Positions 1 to 8,884 of a stretch of DNA of 29,481 bases are shown here, piece after piece. The stretch lies in contig JAUCBJ010000549.1 in assembly GCA_032718475.1 (NCBI GenBank), positions 1 to 29,481 of the forward strand, given 5' to 3'. Position 1 is the first letter of the stretch; each line of letters opens with the position of its first letter. A program made the position numbers and the translations under genes. The notes under the pieces are model-generated. The model did not search any database and was not told the origin of the DNA. It worked only from the letters and a program-made list of their open reading frames with translations. Source of the DNA: Nemertoderma westbladi. Its lineage: Eukaryota > Xenacoelomorpha > Nemertodermatida > Nemertodermatidae.

Positions 1-101
1 ACCGGTGAGGGATTGTTTTTAAAGAAATATTCCCTACTTAAATTTTTTTAATTTGAGTTAAAATTTTTAGATTTTTTATACGGCAAGGGGTTAAAAAAAT
101 T

Positions 102-156
102 AGAGAGTTTTAGTGATCTGCTAAATCACTTTAGCTGGTTGTTTCAGCACTTTCTT
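102..156 (+). tRNA. trnS1: mitochondrial-type tRNA-Ser(GCU), D-armless
   Basis: Acceptor stem AGAGAGT (102-108) pairs over all 7 positions with ACTTTCT (149-155), with one G-U. A 6-bp anticodon stem AGTGAT/ATCACT carries loop CTGCTAA with anticodon GCU at 120-122. The T stem is GCTG/CAGC with a 7-nt loop. There is no D arm, only a three-base linker, which is the usual state of metazoan mitochondrial tRNA-Ser(AGN) and is not expected of a nuclear tRNA. No internal RNA polymerase III boxes are seen. Confidence 0.88.
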
Positions 157-167
157 TCGCCCGGTTA

Positions 168-234
168 AAAAATATCATTTATCAGTAAGATTTTAAGTTT
201 TGATCTTAAACAAGTTTCCACTAAACTATTTTTA
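168..234 (+). tRNA. trnQ: mitochondrial-type tRNA-Gln(UUG)
   Basis: A complete cloverleaf can be drawn. Acceptor AAAAATA (168-174) pairs with TATTTTT (227-233). D stem is ATTT/AGAT. Anticodon stem TTAAG/CTTAA has loop TTTTGAT and anticodon UUG (200-202). T stem is GTTT/AAAC with a short 5-nt loop. The short D and T loops and extreme A+T content are mitochondrial features. It lies 11 nt after tRNA-Ser on the same strand. Confidence 0.9.
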
Positions 235-246
235 ATGGTTTTATTT

Positions 247-306
247 AAGTATTCAGTTAAGGTAAGCTAAAAACATGTGGGGTTTGAAATTTTTTAAAAA
301 TACTTT
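247..306 (+). tRNA. trnH: mitochondrial-type tRNA-His(GUG)
   Basis: Acceptor AAGTATT (247-253) pairs perfectly with AATACTT (299-305). D stem AGTT/AGCT is followed by an anticodon arm with AAAC/GTTT pairs around loop ATGTGGG, giving anticodon GUG at 277-279. The T arm region (about 287-298) is almost all T and A and cannot be drawn convincingly. Such reduced T arms are common in animal mitochondrial tRNAs. The outermost anticodon pair is an A-G mismatch. Confidence 0.82.
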
Positions 307-313
307 AATAGTT

Positions 314-385
314 TTTAGTGGCATCATTTAATGAAGATTGAGATTTGCAAAATCTTATATATTGGCTTTCCATTTGGCACTAAAG
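314..385 (+). tRNA. trnC: mitochondrial-type tRNA-Cys(GCA)
   Basis: Acceptor TTTAGTG (314-320) pairs perfectly with CACTAAA (378-384). The D arm is closed by ATC/GAT. Anticodon stem GAGAT/ATCTT (one G-U) encloses loop TTGCAAA with anticodon GCA. The T arm around 360-375 is weak. Spacing to tRNA-His is only 7 nt, consistent with compact mitochondrial gene packing. Confidence 0.87.
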
Positions 386-404
386 ATTTTTAAAGGGCTT
401 GCAA

Positions 405-469
405 TTGTTTTTAGTATAATTAGTATGTAAAACTTCCAATTTTAAGGTTTCGTTGTTTGAAAAAACAAA
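405..469 (+). tRNA. trnG: mitochondrial-type tRNA-Gly(UCC)
   Basis: Acceptor TTGTTTT (405-411) pairs with AAAACAA (462-468). Anticodon stem TAAAA/TTTTA is perfect around loop CTTCCAA, anticodon UCC at 435-437. The T arm is TTC/GAA with loop GTTGTTT. The D-arm segment from 412 strongly resembles the D region of animal mitochondrial tRNA-Gly. Confidence 0.85.
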
Positions 470-481
470 AAAGGGGGAGAA

Positions 482-545
482 ATTTAGGGTCAGTTAAATA
501 AGCTGTGGAGCTCATAACTCCAATATACGATTTCGTCTGTAATTG
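482..545 (+). tRNA. trnM: mitochondrial-type tRNA-Met(CAU)
   Basis: The D arm (AGTT, loop AAATA, AGCT) and anticodon arm TGGAG-CTCATAA-CTCCA (perfect 5-bp stem, anticodon CAU at 513-515) follow the familiar layout of animal mitochondrial tRNA-Met. The acceptor stem is poor, with about five of seven pairs when 482-488 is set against 537-543, so the exact ends are uncertain. The mismatches may reflect decay in a nuclear copy, or RNA editing. Confidence 0.78.
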
Positions 546-556
546 TTAGTCTTGGG

Positions 557-621
557 AGAGTAGAAGCTAAATGAGTAGCGTTTGATTGTTAATCTTAAGG
601 TTGGGTTAATCCCCTACTTTA
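557..621 (+). tRNA. trnN: mitochondrial-type tRNA-Asn(GUU)
   Basis: Acceptor AGAGTAG (557-563) pairs at all seven positions with CTACTTT (614-620), with one G-U. D stem GCTA/TAGC is perfect. Loop TTGTTAA gives anticodon GUU at 588-590. T stem is GGG/CCC with loop TTAAT. The anticodon stem TTTGA/TCTTA has two T-T mismatches, a possible early sign of decay if this copy is nuclear. Confidence 0.87.
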
Positions 622-630
622 TACTATTTA

Positions 631-696
631 AGGGGCATAGTATAAGTTTAATACGTTGGGCTTACAACCTAAAAATATTTATTTTTTGTTTCTATA
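631..696 (+). tRNA. trnV: mitochondrial-type tRNA-Val(UAC)-like, degenerate
   Basis: D stem GTAT/ATAC (640-643, 651-654) and anticodon stem TTGGG/CCTAA around loop CTTACAA (anticodon UAC, 663-665) are both good. Its place directly before the rRNA-like segment suits mitochondrial tRNA-Val. The expected acceptor partner of AGGGGCA (631-637) is not found downstream, where the sequence is T-rich, so the 3' half is eroded or I have misplaced the boundary. Confidence 0.55.
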
Positions 697-1076
697 GGAG
701 TGATGTTATTTTTTTGTTGCACGTAATTTTATTAATTTTAAACTTTTAAGGGGATGTTGTATTAATGGAAATTAAAAAATTACTTTTTGTATACTGTTTT
801 TTTAGTTATTTGGGTGTTTTTAGCCCGGTCTAGAAATGAATTGATTTAGTTTATTTTTTAAGAGTCTTGTGTCACTAAGATTTAAAAAGGTAAACTTGAT
901 GTGATATATTGTCAGAATTTATATTAGCTAGTTCTCCGCGAAAAGCATGTTAGTGCTGCGCTGGGTTGTACCATAAGTTGGTAGCATAGGGATAAGCCTT
1001 TGCTGCTATACAAATATTAGATTGAAGTTTTTGTTGTTCGGCTTATTAATATTTTATTCTATTTAATTTACCCCAT
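697..1076 (+). rRNA. rrnL: partial mitochondrial large-subunit (16S) rRNA
   Basis: The segment around 925-944, with TAGCTAGTTCTCCGCGAAAA at its core, matches the highly conserved LSU rRNA region 'AGCTGGTTCTCCGCGAAA' of animal mitochondria and bacteria. An upstream stretch near 863-879 (AGTCTTGTGTCACTAAG) fits the preceding conserved block. The conserved peptidyl-transferase segments expected later in rrnL are absent, so the copy stops in the first half of the molecule. The right edge is approximate: after about 1080 base composition changes and nothing rRNA-like is recognised. It could be a truncated nuclear copy or an assembly join. Confidence 0.6.
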
Positions 1077-2855
1077 TGTGATGTGCTGCAGTTGGTAGGA
1101 TACCGCTACTACGAACTATTAGGGGTCGTTGACCTCAGCCGGAAGTATTCAGGACCTTACTTTGACTTTTATTCTGGACTTTGCTTTGGGCAGGTCCTGT
1201 GGGCAGTTAGGCTTTGGGTTGGGATACACAATAACAATAGGTCAGCTCAGAACAACAAGGTGTAAGTCAGTAAAAGTTACGATATTGAATTTAGAAATTT
1301 AAAATTAAGTTAATTAATTGACTAATTTAAAATTAAAAAAAAATTAATTAGCGACAAAATCATAATTTATATTTTTGACTTACTGTATGCAACTTCTTTA
1401 TTATGCTTATGCTTTACTTGCAGAACTTGTAACATGCTTAATTTTAAATCAGCATGGTCGATAGATTTGTTTAATTAATTGAGAATAATTTTTTGCAAGG
1501 AAAAATTTATTAACTTTCAAAATAAAATTCAAATTTCAAAAAATGCAAAAAAAACTAAAAAAACTTTCTAACAGAGGAAAAATTGTAAATCGTAAAAACA
1601 AAATTAAAAAAAATTTTAAAAACTGCAAAAGTAAAAAAATTTATTTTTGCAGACACAGCAAAATTTAATTCTATGTCAAAAACGTGCAAATTTGTTTAAA
1701 AATTCCAGAAGATTAGTAATTTTATGAGGAAAAAAGCATTCCAACATAATTACCTTTAAAGCTTGATGAACTTCACGCGGAAAAATGTATATTCGTATTC
1801 AATATGAATTGCGAAATGTCCTACATGTACTCTAAGACTAAGAATAATAATATGCTGTTAATTACAAAAGGCCTAAGGAAACGGCTAAGCACTATGGAGG
1901 GTTTTCCAGGTCGCTGTTTTCATTTCCGATGTCAGTTTTCACTTTTAAGGAAATCTAGCCTGTCTGACAGACATAAAGACGAAACAAGGACGTCAAATTT
2001 TAAAACCGAGAAACAGAAAAACCCCTGCAGGAATTTTTTAGCTTTTACATTTTATAGACCGACAGGCAGCCGTAGAGAGTCATATCAGAAGTATAAGTGA
2101 TCTAGCTCAGCGGTTTATAGATGTAGATTATTAAATCATGGGCCAGTCCAGTTCAGTTCAGGTTCGTACACGTATTGTATTGATAGTGCTTACTCGAACC
2201 AAAGTCAATTTTTAGATACAAACAAATAAAAATTAGAAAGTATTCGAATAACACAATAAAATAACAACATGTATACTGTAGTTCAGATTGCAGTAGTGAT
2301 TCTGATCATATAACTTAGTAACAACACGAATAAGCTGCAATTTTTTACTTATAAAGAGCTAATATTCCACCAATAATAATGCTACTGTATACTTTATGGT
2401 ATACTGTCATACCGTCACGGACAGCATTCATAATTAAATAATTAATTATATCAGCATATGGAAAGTATCTATGGCGTGGTGACGGCCAGGTGTTGTCACT
2501 TATCTCGTAGTGGTGTATGACTAGAAACTAAGCATACAGTAATATGGTAGCGAACCAGGATAGTATGCAACGGAAAACACCAGCATAATTTAGTACATTG
2601 TAGTCCCCCGTTATTGCAGCTTAAATCAACTTATAAAAAGACCATTAATTAACAACCTTACGTAATCAATATTCAGTATGTTAATTAATATTCCATAATT
2701 TCTTCTGCATTTCAAAGTATTGTTGCGCGATATTTCATTTCAACCAACTTTCAAGTCCTAGTAACAGCGTTTAGTGATGGTTATCTAATATTCCCAGTAG
2801 ATGACACAACTTTAAAAGTTCAAACTCAAAGTAACAACTTCAAACTTTAAATGTA
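1077..2855. other. AT-rich region with no recognisable gene
   Basis: The longest open frames here (60 codons near 1083, 98 codons near 1804) show no family motif, no coding-like composition and no splice context, so I do not call them genes. The sequence is very A+T rich with many A and T runs. A less AT-rich patch at 1080-1260 follows the mitochondrial segment and is unassigned. Confidence 0.5.
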
Positions 2856-2859
2856 TAAC

Positions 2860-2916
2860 ACAACTTTAAAAGGGGAATTAATTATTATCTATAGTTAATT
2901 CCCCTTTTAAAGTTGT
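2860..2916. repeat. perfect 22-bp inverted repeat (hairpin)
   Basis: The arms 2860-2881 and 2895-2916 are exact reverse complements over 22 bp around a 13-nt spacer. The core motif AACTTTAAAAGGGGAATTAA reads in, and its complement reads out. Related partial copies of ACAACTTTAAAAG precede it near 2808. Likely a MITE remnant, though a structured transcript cannot be excluded. Confidence 0.75.
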
Positions 2917-2952
2917 CAAGTCAAGTCAGTCAACTCAGTCAGTCAAGTCAGA
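2912..2952. repeat. degenerate TCAAG/TCAGT short tandem repeat
   Basis: About 40 bp of repeating TCAAG and TCAGT pentamers directly abuts the right arm of the 22-bp hairpin. Confidence 0.6.
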
Positions 2953-3016
2953 GTACTATTTCTCGATAAAGAGCTTATAATTTAAATAGTAATAAGTTGG
3001 GAAGACCAGAGGGCTC

Positions 3017-3053
3017 CTAAAAGCGAAGTCCCGGAGAGAGACGTCGCTTTTAG
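3017..3053. repeat. 10-bp stem hairpin
   Basis: CTAAAAGCGA (3017-3026) and TCGCTTTTAG (3044-3053) are perfect inverted repeats around a 17-nt loop. No gene is seen next to it, so a function is not implied. Confidence 0.55.
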
Positions 3054-3333
3054 CTTAGAAACACTATACTTTTGGGGATGGAGTGTTTACTCTGGGTAAT
3101 CTAATTGTAGTGGAAGGTTTTAGAGATCTTAAGGTTCACACTCACGGAACGGTACACCGCGCGGTTTACCGCTGCCCATTGAAATAAGGATAATAAATGA
3201 ATGTCTAAACTGCTGAATTGACTGTGAACAGATAGACGACCAGTTACCACAACGGTACCGTTGGGTGTGAACGGGCTCCGGGTAGTGTATAGTGGCATAC
3301 CGCTTCAAAACCGCTAGACTAACCATCGGGTCC

Positions 3334-3357
3334 AAACTACCCGTCAACGGGTAGTTT
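3334..3357. repeat. 11-bp inverted repeat with 2-nt spacer
   Basis: AAACTACCCGT (3334-3344) is followed after CA by its exact complement (3347-3357). The surrounding 3100-3600 segment is richer in G+C than its neighbours and carries short open frames on the minus strand that resemble nothing I know. It may be an old repeat copy. Confidence 0.6.
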
Positions 3358-3914
3358 ACCGTTCACGCACCCGTGAGGATGAACGAGCCCTTTAATTGGT
3401 GCCAATCCCATACTGGTAGTGTGACTACTCAAACCAATGGTGGTGCTGTGCTGATCATAATAAAAGGAAATATGCGTAATAAACAAGATGAAAGAATTGC
3501 GTACATCTATTAATAGTGAAGGTGTCAACAATAAAAGCAAACAGTCGGCCGAGGCCGGAGGCGACCCGAAGGTGGGGTGGGCGCTGCTCCTATCCCAAGA
3601 TTCGCTCCCAGTAATTTAACTGGTACTCATAATTTAACTAGTACTCAACAATCAAACTATTTATTATTAATTCAGTTACATGCATGAATAAAATAAATGT
3701 CAAATATTTAAAGAAAGTGGTGAATAATACAATACACAATATTATAAAAAGATAGCTATATACCATTCATAACGATATTGAACTTTTGAAGAACATTCTT
3801 TAGATTGTGAATATTACAAATATTGAGAAACTTTAAATTCTCAAAACTATTAAATATTATCTACTGTATAACAAAACGCACAAAACCTAGTAATTAGATG
3901 GAGTACCATCGACT

Positions 3915-4051
3915 AATTATAAATATATGCTAATGCTTCGATCACTGTGGCTCGCCCCTTACATTCCGCTCACTAGGTGTTTGGTAGGTTTGGTACCTTA
4001 GGTTTACATGAGGTGATCGAGGTAGAAGCATTTAGCATACGGATATAATTA
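3915..4051. mobile_element. small foldback/MITE-like element (~137 bp)
   Basis: The outer sequences are imperfect inverted repeats. AATTAT near 3915 and ATAATT at 4045-4050 lie outside ATGCTAATGCTTC...GATCAC (3927-3945) and its complement GTGATCGA...GAAGCATTTAGCAT (4013-4038). The arms differ by a 5-nt gap and one base. There is no coding capacity. Consistent with a short non-autonomous DNA transposon; the superfamily is not determinable. Confidence 0.55.
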
Positions 4052-4070
4052 TTTCATTATTTTAGAGTGA

Positions 4071-4118
<48 letters not shown>

Positions 4119-4119
4119 A
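4071..4119 (+). repeat. (TCTG)n microsatellite
   Basis: About eleven uninterrupted copies of the tetranucleotide TCTG/GTCT, ending at TCAGACGAAGG. Confidence 0.95.
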
Positions 4120-4586
4120 GACGAAGGGACGCTATGCATAAAGGCAAAGTAATAGATGGAGCTAAATGTGTAAAGCTATACGCACAAGTGTAAATAATTA
4201 AAGAAACATGTTCAGTTCTCAATATCTGCGCGCATTTTATGTAAACAAAGCAAATATTTAAATTCTAGAACATAAGAGAATCATTATATTACAATAATAA
4301 GTCTTCTGGGAGAAGTGAAATGAAACACACAGAAATGTGGGAACTGAAAATGGGGTTTAAGGTAAAAATTAAAAGGCGGGTACCGGTACGTACAGCAGTA
4401 TACCACGTTTTACAGATCAGTGTCAAGGTTTTTATTGCACTTTTATTTAGCCGAGGGCAAAATTACACTTATAATAAAATATTGCATTTTTATTAGTTTA
4501 GAGTTGCACGTTTAATACTTATAGATGGAAAACGCGGTCGAAGTGTGCAATTCGTATAAGTCTGTTATTATATTATATTCTTATTA
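4120..4586. other. AT-rich stretch, nothing recognised
   Basis: No open frame, structured RNA or clear repeat is seen between the TCTG microsatellite and the piggyBac-like element. Confidence 0.5.
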
Positions 4587-4590
4587 TTAA

Positions 4591-5234
4591 CCCTTAAACT
4601 GGTGAAAACTCATGAGTTTTGGGAGGGCCAATTCCACTTGGTGGGAATTTTTCTAATGGTAGTATCTGACTTGGCGAGAACTCATATTTGAGTTCTCTCA
4701 AGTCTAATTCCCTCTTGCCTTGGTGGATCTTTTTTTTAAGAAGAATTAGTTGACTTGGTGAAAACTCACATATGAGTTTATAAGCCATCGTCTGGACTTC
4801 TATTCCTCCTTGGTGAGTGTTTTTCTTTTATTTATATTTTAAAGCTCAAAAATAATTTATGTAAATTTAAGAATTGAATGCGGAATAATGTTAGTTTGGA
4901 ATTCATAAAAAGAATGAAAAACAATCTTGTGAGTGTTCTTCTTCTTCAAAGTGTTGAGATTTTTATTTATCGAATAAGACTAATTATTTTAAAAAATGCT
5001 GCGAATTAATAAATTAGCCATAGACTGCGTAATTTTCAACTTCAGAGGCCGTTATATATATCATCTGAAAGAGGATAAAATTACCTTCAACCTGGTGCTT
5101 ATAGTTTGTCTCTGTGACATATAACTCAATGCTTCCTTCCTGACAGCTGATAAACAATAGTATAGCCGAAACTCATATATGAGTTTTCACCAAATGGAGA
5201 TGGCGTTTTAGAAAAATCGTCACCAGTTTAAGGG
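4591..5234. mobile_element. piggyBac-like non-autonomous transposon (644 bp)
   Basis: The termini are perfect 15-bp inverted repeats: CCCTTAAACTGGTGA at 4591-4605 and its complement at 5220-5234. The left end is preceded by TTAA (4587-4590), the obligate piggyBac target, and the right end is followed by ATAA (5235-5238), one base away from a matching duplication. Piggybac-family ends typically begin CCC/CCY next to TTAA. Inside are four palindromes built on AACTCAT..ATGAGTT at 4605-4620, 4676-4697, 4761-4779 and 5168-5187, three preceded by a TIR-like CTTGGTG, CTTGGCG or CTGGTG, suggesting subterminal transposase-binding repeats. There is no transposase frame, so it depends on a helper. The family call rests on TIR and target only. 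Confidence 0.6.
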
Positions 5235-5620
5235 ATAATGACCACACAAAGACAAAACTACAAAGTACGAAATATATAGTTGTGAAAATTATAACAAATT
5301 GCATCCGGTACTGTATTGCAACTAATATATTATAAAATTACACAATAATATAACGCAATTAACCCCGCCAACTTATGTCTGGTCGTCGATGGTCATGTCG
5401 TTTAATATTTAATGAATTTAGAAATTATGACGATAATAATTGCATAGATCAACGTTAGACTCAATATAAAGGAACATTTCCTGACTCGCATCCCTAGTTG
5501 CATAGCATAAACTTCCAGTCACTTAAAATATGCCAGTTAGTTAGTACTAATATAAAATATTAAACCCGTTAAAGCCGCTCCCCAAGTCTTGTTTTTCTAA
5601 ACAACGAAAACATAAAAGGG
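5235..5620. other. TPX2 3' flank
   Basis: AT-rich sequence downstream of the minus-strand TPX2 stop codon. On the minus strand an ATTAAA hexamer (plus 5401-5406) lies about 215 nt after the stop and could be the polyadenylation signal. No canonical AATAAA was found closer. Confidence 0.3.
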
Positions 5621-6407
5621 TTACTTTTTGAACCGGGTACTGAATCTCGGTGATTGGGGTACCGTTGGAGGCTGACTGCTCTTCTCAACGCGAACCCCAA
5701 CGTAGTGATTTACTGGTTGAGCCGGACGTAGTCGACTCTTCCGTTCCTCCAACACTTCCCGTACCTCCCGCTGTCGTTCTATCTCCTCCCGCTCCTTACG
5801 AACTGTCGCCAACTCCTCCACTCTCGCTTTATCCAACTCGCCCTTCGCCTGCCACTCGCGCGCGCGCGCCTCGCAGTGCGTCGGAATGCCGTCGGTGTCC
5901 GCGCTACTGTCGGACGCGAGCCGACGTCGGCGTTTAGTCGGAGTCGGACCCCCGGGGTTCACTGTCGTGTCGCCCCGCTTCGCGACTCGCTCGTCCGTGG
6001 CGAAGTGGAACGGCTCCACCTTGGTGGCCCCCGCGGTGCGTTTCGGCGGGAGTCGATCCCGCGCCGGACTGGGCATCCCGCGCGCGTGGAACCCCGGAAC
6101 CCGCGCGCTCCGTTCGCTCCGCACAGCCGCCACGTGCGCCTCGCGGCTCTCGCCGAGCGCGCGGGAGCGTTCCTCCACGCCGAGGAACGGCGACGACGCT
6201 ATGGAGCGAGGCTCGATGACCGGATGGAACGGGGCTCGCGGGGGCGGTACCGGGTTGGCCCGGACCGGAGCCGGTGCCGGAGCCGGAACCGCGGTGGGAC
6301 GGGATCGCAACTTAAACTTGGGCGACTTCGGGACGGTGGCGAGAGACGGTTTAATAGCCGGGACGCCGGTTGGTTTGTCGTTCCGCGGTGGCGAAGAGGC
6401 CGTGAAT
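5621..6407 (-). CDS. TPX2: TPX2 orthologue, C-terminal exon
   Basis: This exon encodes the last ~261 residues of a TPX2-family spindle assembly factor and ends at TAA (5623-5621). On the minus strand a pyrimidine-rich tract ending CCTTAG (6413-6408) supplies the acceptor. The first base completes an arginine codon left open by the upstream exon, so phases match. In the joined protein, TVPKSPKF lies near 457, a Pro/Ala-rich stretch near 473-492, VEPFHFATDERV near 563, TPTKRRRR near 588 (CDK-type site next to basic residues) and a charged helix or coiled coil near 610-659. The C-terminus contains TVPQSPRFSTRF at 681-692, closely resembling the vertebrate TPX2 tail that contacts kinesin-5 (Eg5). 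The exon is strikingly G+C-rich beside AT-rich flanks, which leaves open frames on the opposite strand that I treat as shadows. Confidence 0.88.
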
Positions 6408-8884
6408 CTAAGGGGAAAATGAAAGTGAAGCAACAACAATGGTCGCTACAGTAACCGTGAGCTATTTTTTCTTACACTATTAAGGTACTCTAGCAAACTG
6501 TATCGTAATGGTAATGGGTGAGATCTGTGTATTATGTTTGTGGCACTGGGTGTGTATTATATTTGTGGCACTGGGTGTGTATTATGTTTGTGGCACTGGC
6601 CACAGGGTATCTATTGTTTGTGGTAGGCCTACTGGGTGAGTATTATGTTTGTGGCTCTGGGTGTGTATTGTTTGTGGCACTGGGTGTATATTATTTTTGT
6701 GGCACTGGGTGTGTATTATGTTTGAGGCACTGGGTGTGTATTATGTTTGAGGCACTGGGTGTGTATTATGTTTGAGGCACTTGGTGTGTATTATGTTTGA
6801 GGCACTGGGTTTGTGTGTACTATGTTTGTAGCACTGAGTGTGTTTTGATTATGGCACTGGGTGTGTATTATGTTTGTGGCACTGGGTGTGTGTGTATTAT
6901 GTTTGTGGCACTGGGTGTGTGTGTATTATGTTTGTGGCACTGGGTGTGTATTATGTTTGTGGACTGGGTGTGTGTGTATTATGTTTGTGGCACTGGGTGT
7001 GTATTTTGTTTGTGGGACTGGGTGTGTAGGTCAGTTAGGTATTGTTTGTGGTACTGGCTGTGTATTATGATTGTGGGACTGGGGTATATTATTTTTGTGG
7101 CACTGGGAGTGTGTGTACTATATTTGTAGCACTGAGTGTGTTTTGATTATGGCACTGGGTGTGTATTATGTTTGTGGGACTGGGTGTGTGTGTATTATGT
7201 TTGTGGCACTGGGTGTGTGTGTATTATGTTTGTGGCACTGGGTGTGTATTATGTTTGTGGACTGGGTGTGTAGTATTATGTTTGTGGCATTGTGTGTGTA
7301 TTTTGTTTGTGGCACTGGGTGTGTAGGTCAGTTAGGTATTGTTTGTGGTACTGGCTGTGTATTATGATTGCGGGACTGGGGTATATTATGTTTGTGGCAC
7401 TGGGTGTGTGAGTACTATGTTTGTAGCACTGGGTGTGTTTTGATTATGGCACTGGGTGTGTATTATATTTGTGGCACTGGGTGTGTGTGTATTATGTTTG
7501 TGGCACTGGGTGTGTATTTTGTTTGTGGCACTGGGTGTGTGTGTATTACGTTTGTGGCACTGGGTATGTATTTATTGTGGCACTGGGTGTATGTTTGTGA
7601 CACTGGGTGTGTATTGATTGTGGCACTGGGTGTGTATTACGCTTGGGTGGGTGGGAGTGTGTGTGTGTGATATATATGTGGCACTGGGTCTGTATTGATT
7701 GTGGCACTTGGTGTGTATTGATTGTCGCACTGGGTGTGTATTGTTTGTGGCACTTGACTGTGTATTATGCTTGTGGCACTGGGTATGTATTTATTGTGGC
7801 ACTGGGTGTATGTTTGTGACACTGGGTATGTATTGATTGTGGCACTGGGTGTGTATTATGTTTGTGGCACTGGGTGTGTATTTTGTTTGTGGTGGTGGGT
7901 GTGTATTGATTGTAGCACTGGGTATGTATTGATTGTGGCACTGAGTGTGTATGTATTGTTTGTGGCACTGGCAGTGTATTATGTTTGTGGCACTGGGTAT
8001 GTACTTATTGTGGCACTGGGTGTATGTTTGTGACACTGGGTGTCTATTGATTGTGGCACTGGGTGTGTATTACACTTGAATGGGTGGGGGTGTGTGTGTG
8101 TAATATATGTGGCACTGGGTCTGTATTGATTGTGGCACTTGATGTATATTAATTGTGGCACTGGGTGTGTATTGTTTGTGGCACTGGTTGTGTATTGTTT
8201 GTGGCACTGGTTGTGTATTATGTTTGTTGCACTGGGTATGTATTTATTGTGCACTGGGTTTATGTTTGTGACACTGAGTGTGTATTTATTGTGGCACTAG
8301 GTATGTATTACGCTTGGGTGGGTGGGGGTGTGTGGGGGTGTGTGTGTGTGTGTGTAATATATGTGGCACTGGTCTGTATTGATTGTGGCACTTGGTGTGT
8401 ATTGATTGCGGGACTGGGTGTGTATTGATTGTGGCACTGGGTGAGTACTGTGTATTATGTTTGTGGCACTGGGTGTGTGTGTATTATGTTTGATGCACTG
8501 GGTATGTATTATGTTTGTGGCACTGGGTGTGTATTATGTATGATGCACTGGGTGTGTATTCTGTTTGAGGCACTGGGTGTGTATTATGTTTGTGGCACTG
8601 GGTGTGTATTATGTTTGATGCACTGGGTGTGTATTATGTTTGATGCACTGGGTGTGTATTATGTTTGTGGCACTGGGTGTGTATTATGTTTGATGCACTG
8701 GGTGTGTTTGATTGTGGCACTGGGTGTGTATTATGTTTGTGGCACTGGGTGTGTATTATGCTTGTGGGACTGGGTGTGTAAAATAAATTTATGTAAAATA
8801 GATGTAGCATATTATGAAACTTTATCCATCCACTCTGCTTTACGCATTTTGCACAATACATATTATTTACAGTATATTATTTAC
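6408..8884 (-). other. TPX2: TPX2 intron (2477 bp)
   Basis: Bounded on the minus strand by donor CAG|GTAAAT (intron starts at 8884) and acceptor TTTTCCCCTTAG|A (intron ends at 6408). Splicing across it joins phase-2 and phase-1 ends without a frameshift. It also produces a continuous match to the TPX2 family, from the KRI(I/Q) helix into the 'GVP...TVPKSP.F' segment. About 2.26 kb of it is minisatellite. A small unrecognised exon cannot be excluded from sequence alone. Confidence 0.75.
6518..8780 (+). repeat. 25-bp GT-rich minisatellite filling the TPX2 intron
   Basis: The basic unit is about 25 bp, beginning GGCACTGGGTGTGTATTATG and ending TTTGT, with shorter TATTGATTGT variants of about 20-23 bp. 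There are roughly 90 units. A higher-order repeat of about 297-298 bp is visible between 6831, 7129 and 7426, marked by GTCAGTTAGG at 7030 and 7327. A second compound block, marked by GGGTGGGTGGG and poly-GT, recurs near 7648, 8078 and 8313. Open frames on both strands (poly Cys-Gly-Thr, poly His-Pro-Val) are by-products of the repeat. Confidence 0.95.

Noticed and set aside
30-100. A further tRNA (possibly Leu, UAG) before tRNA-Ser
   Set aside because: The A/T runs pair in many ways and no consistent anticodon stem could be drawn.
1804-2100. 98-codon plus-strand frame
   Set aside because: No recognisable motif, no splice context, ordinary composition for the AT-rich surroundings.
5650-6454. 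Three open frames opposite the C-terminal TPX2 exon
   Set aside because: High G+C removes stops on both strands. Only the minus-strand frame matches a known protein family.
6518-8780. CRISPR-like alternation of repeats and spacers
   Set aside because: The units are contiguous variants of one sequence without unique spacers, in a eukaryotic intron.
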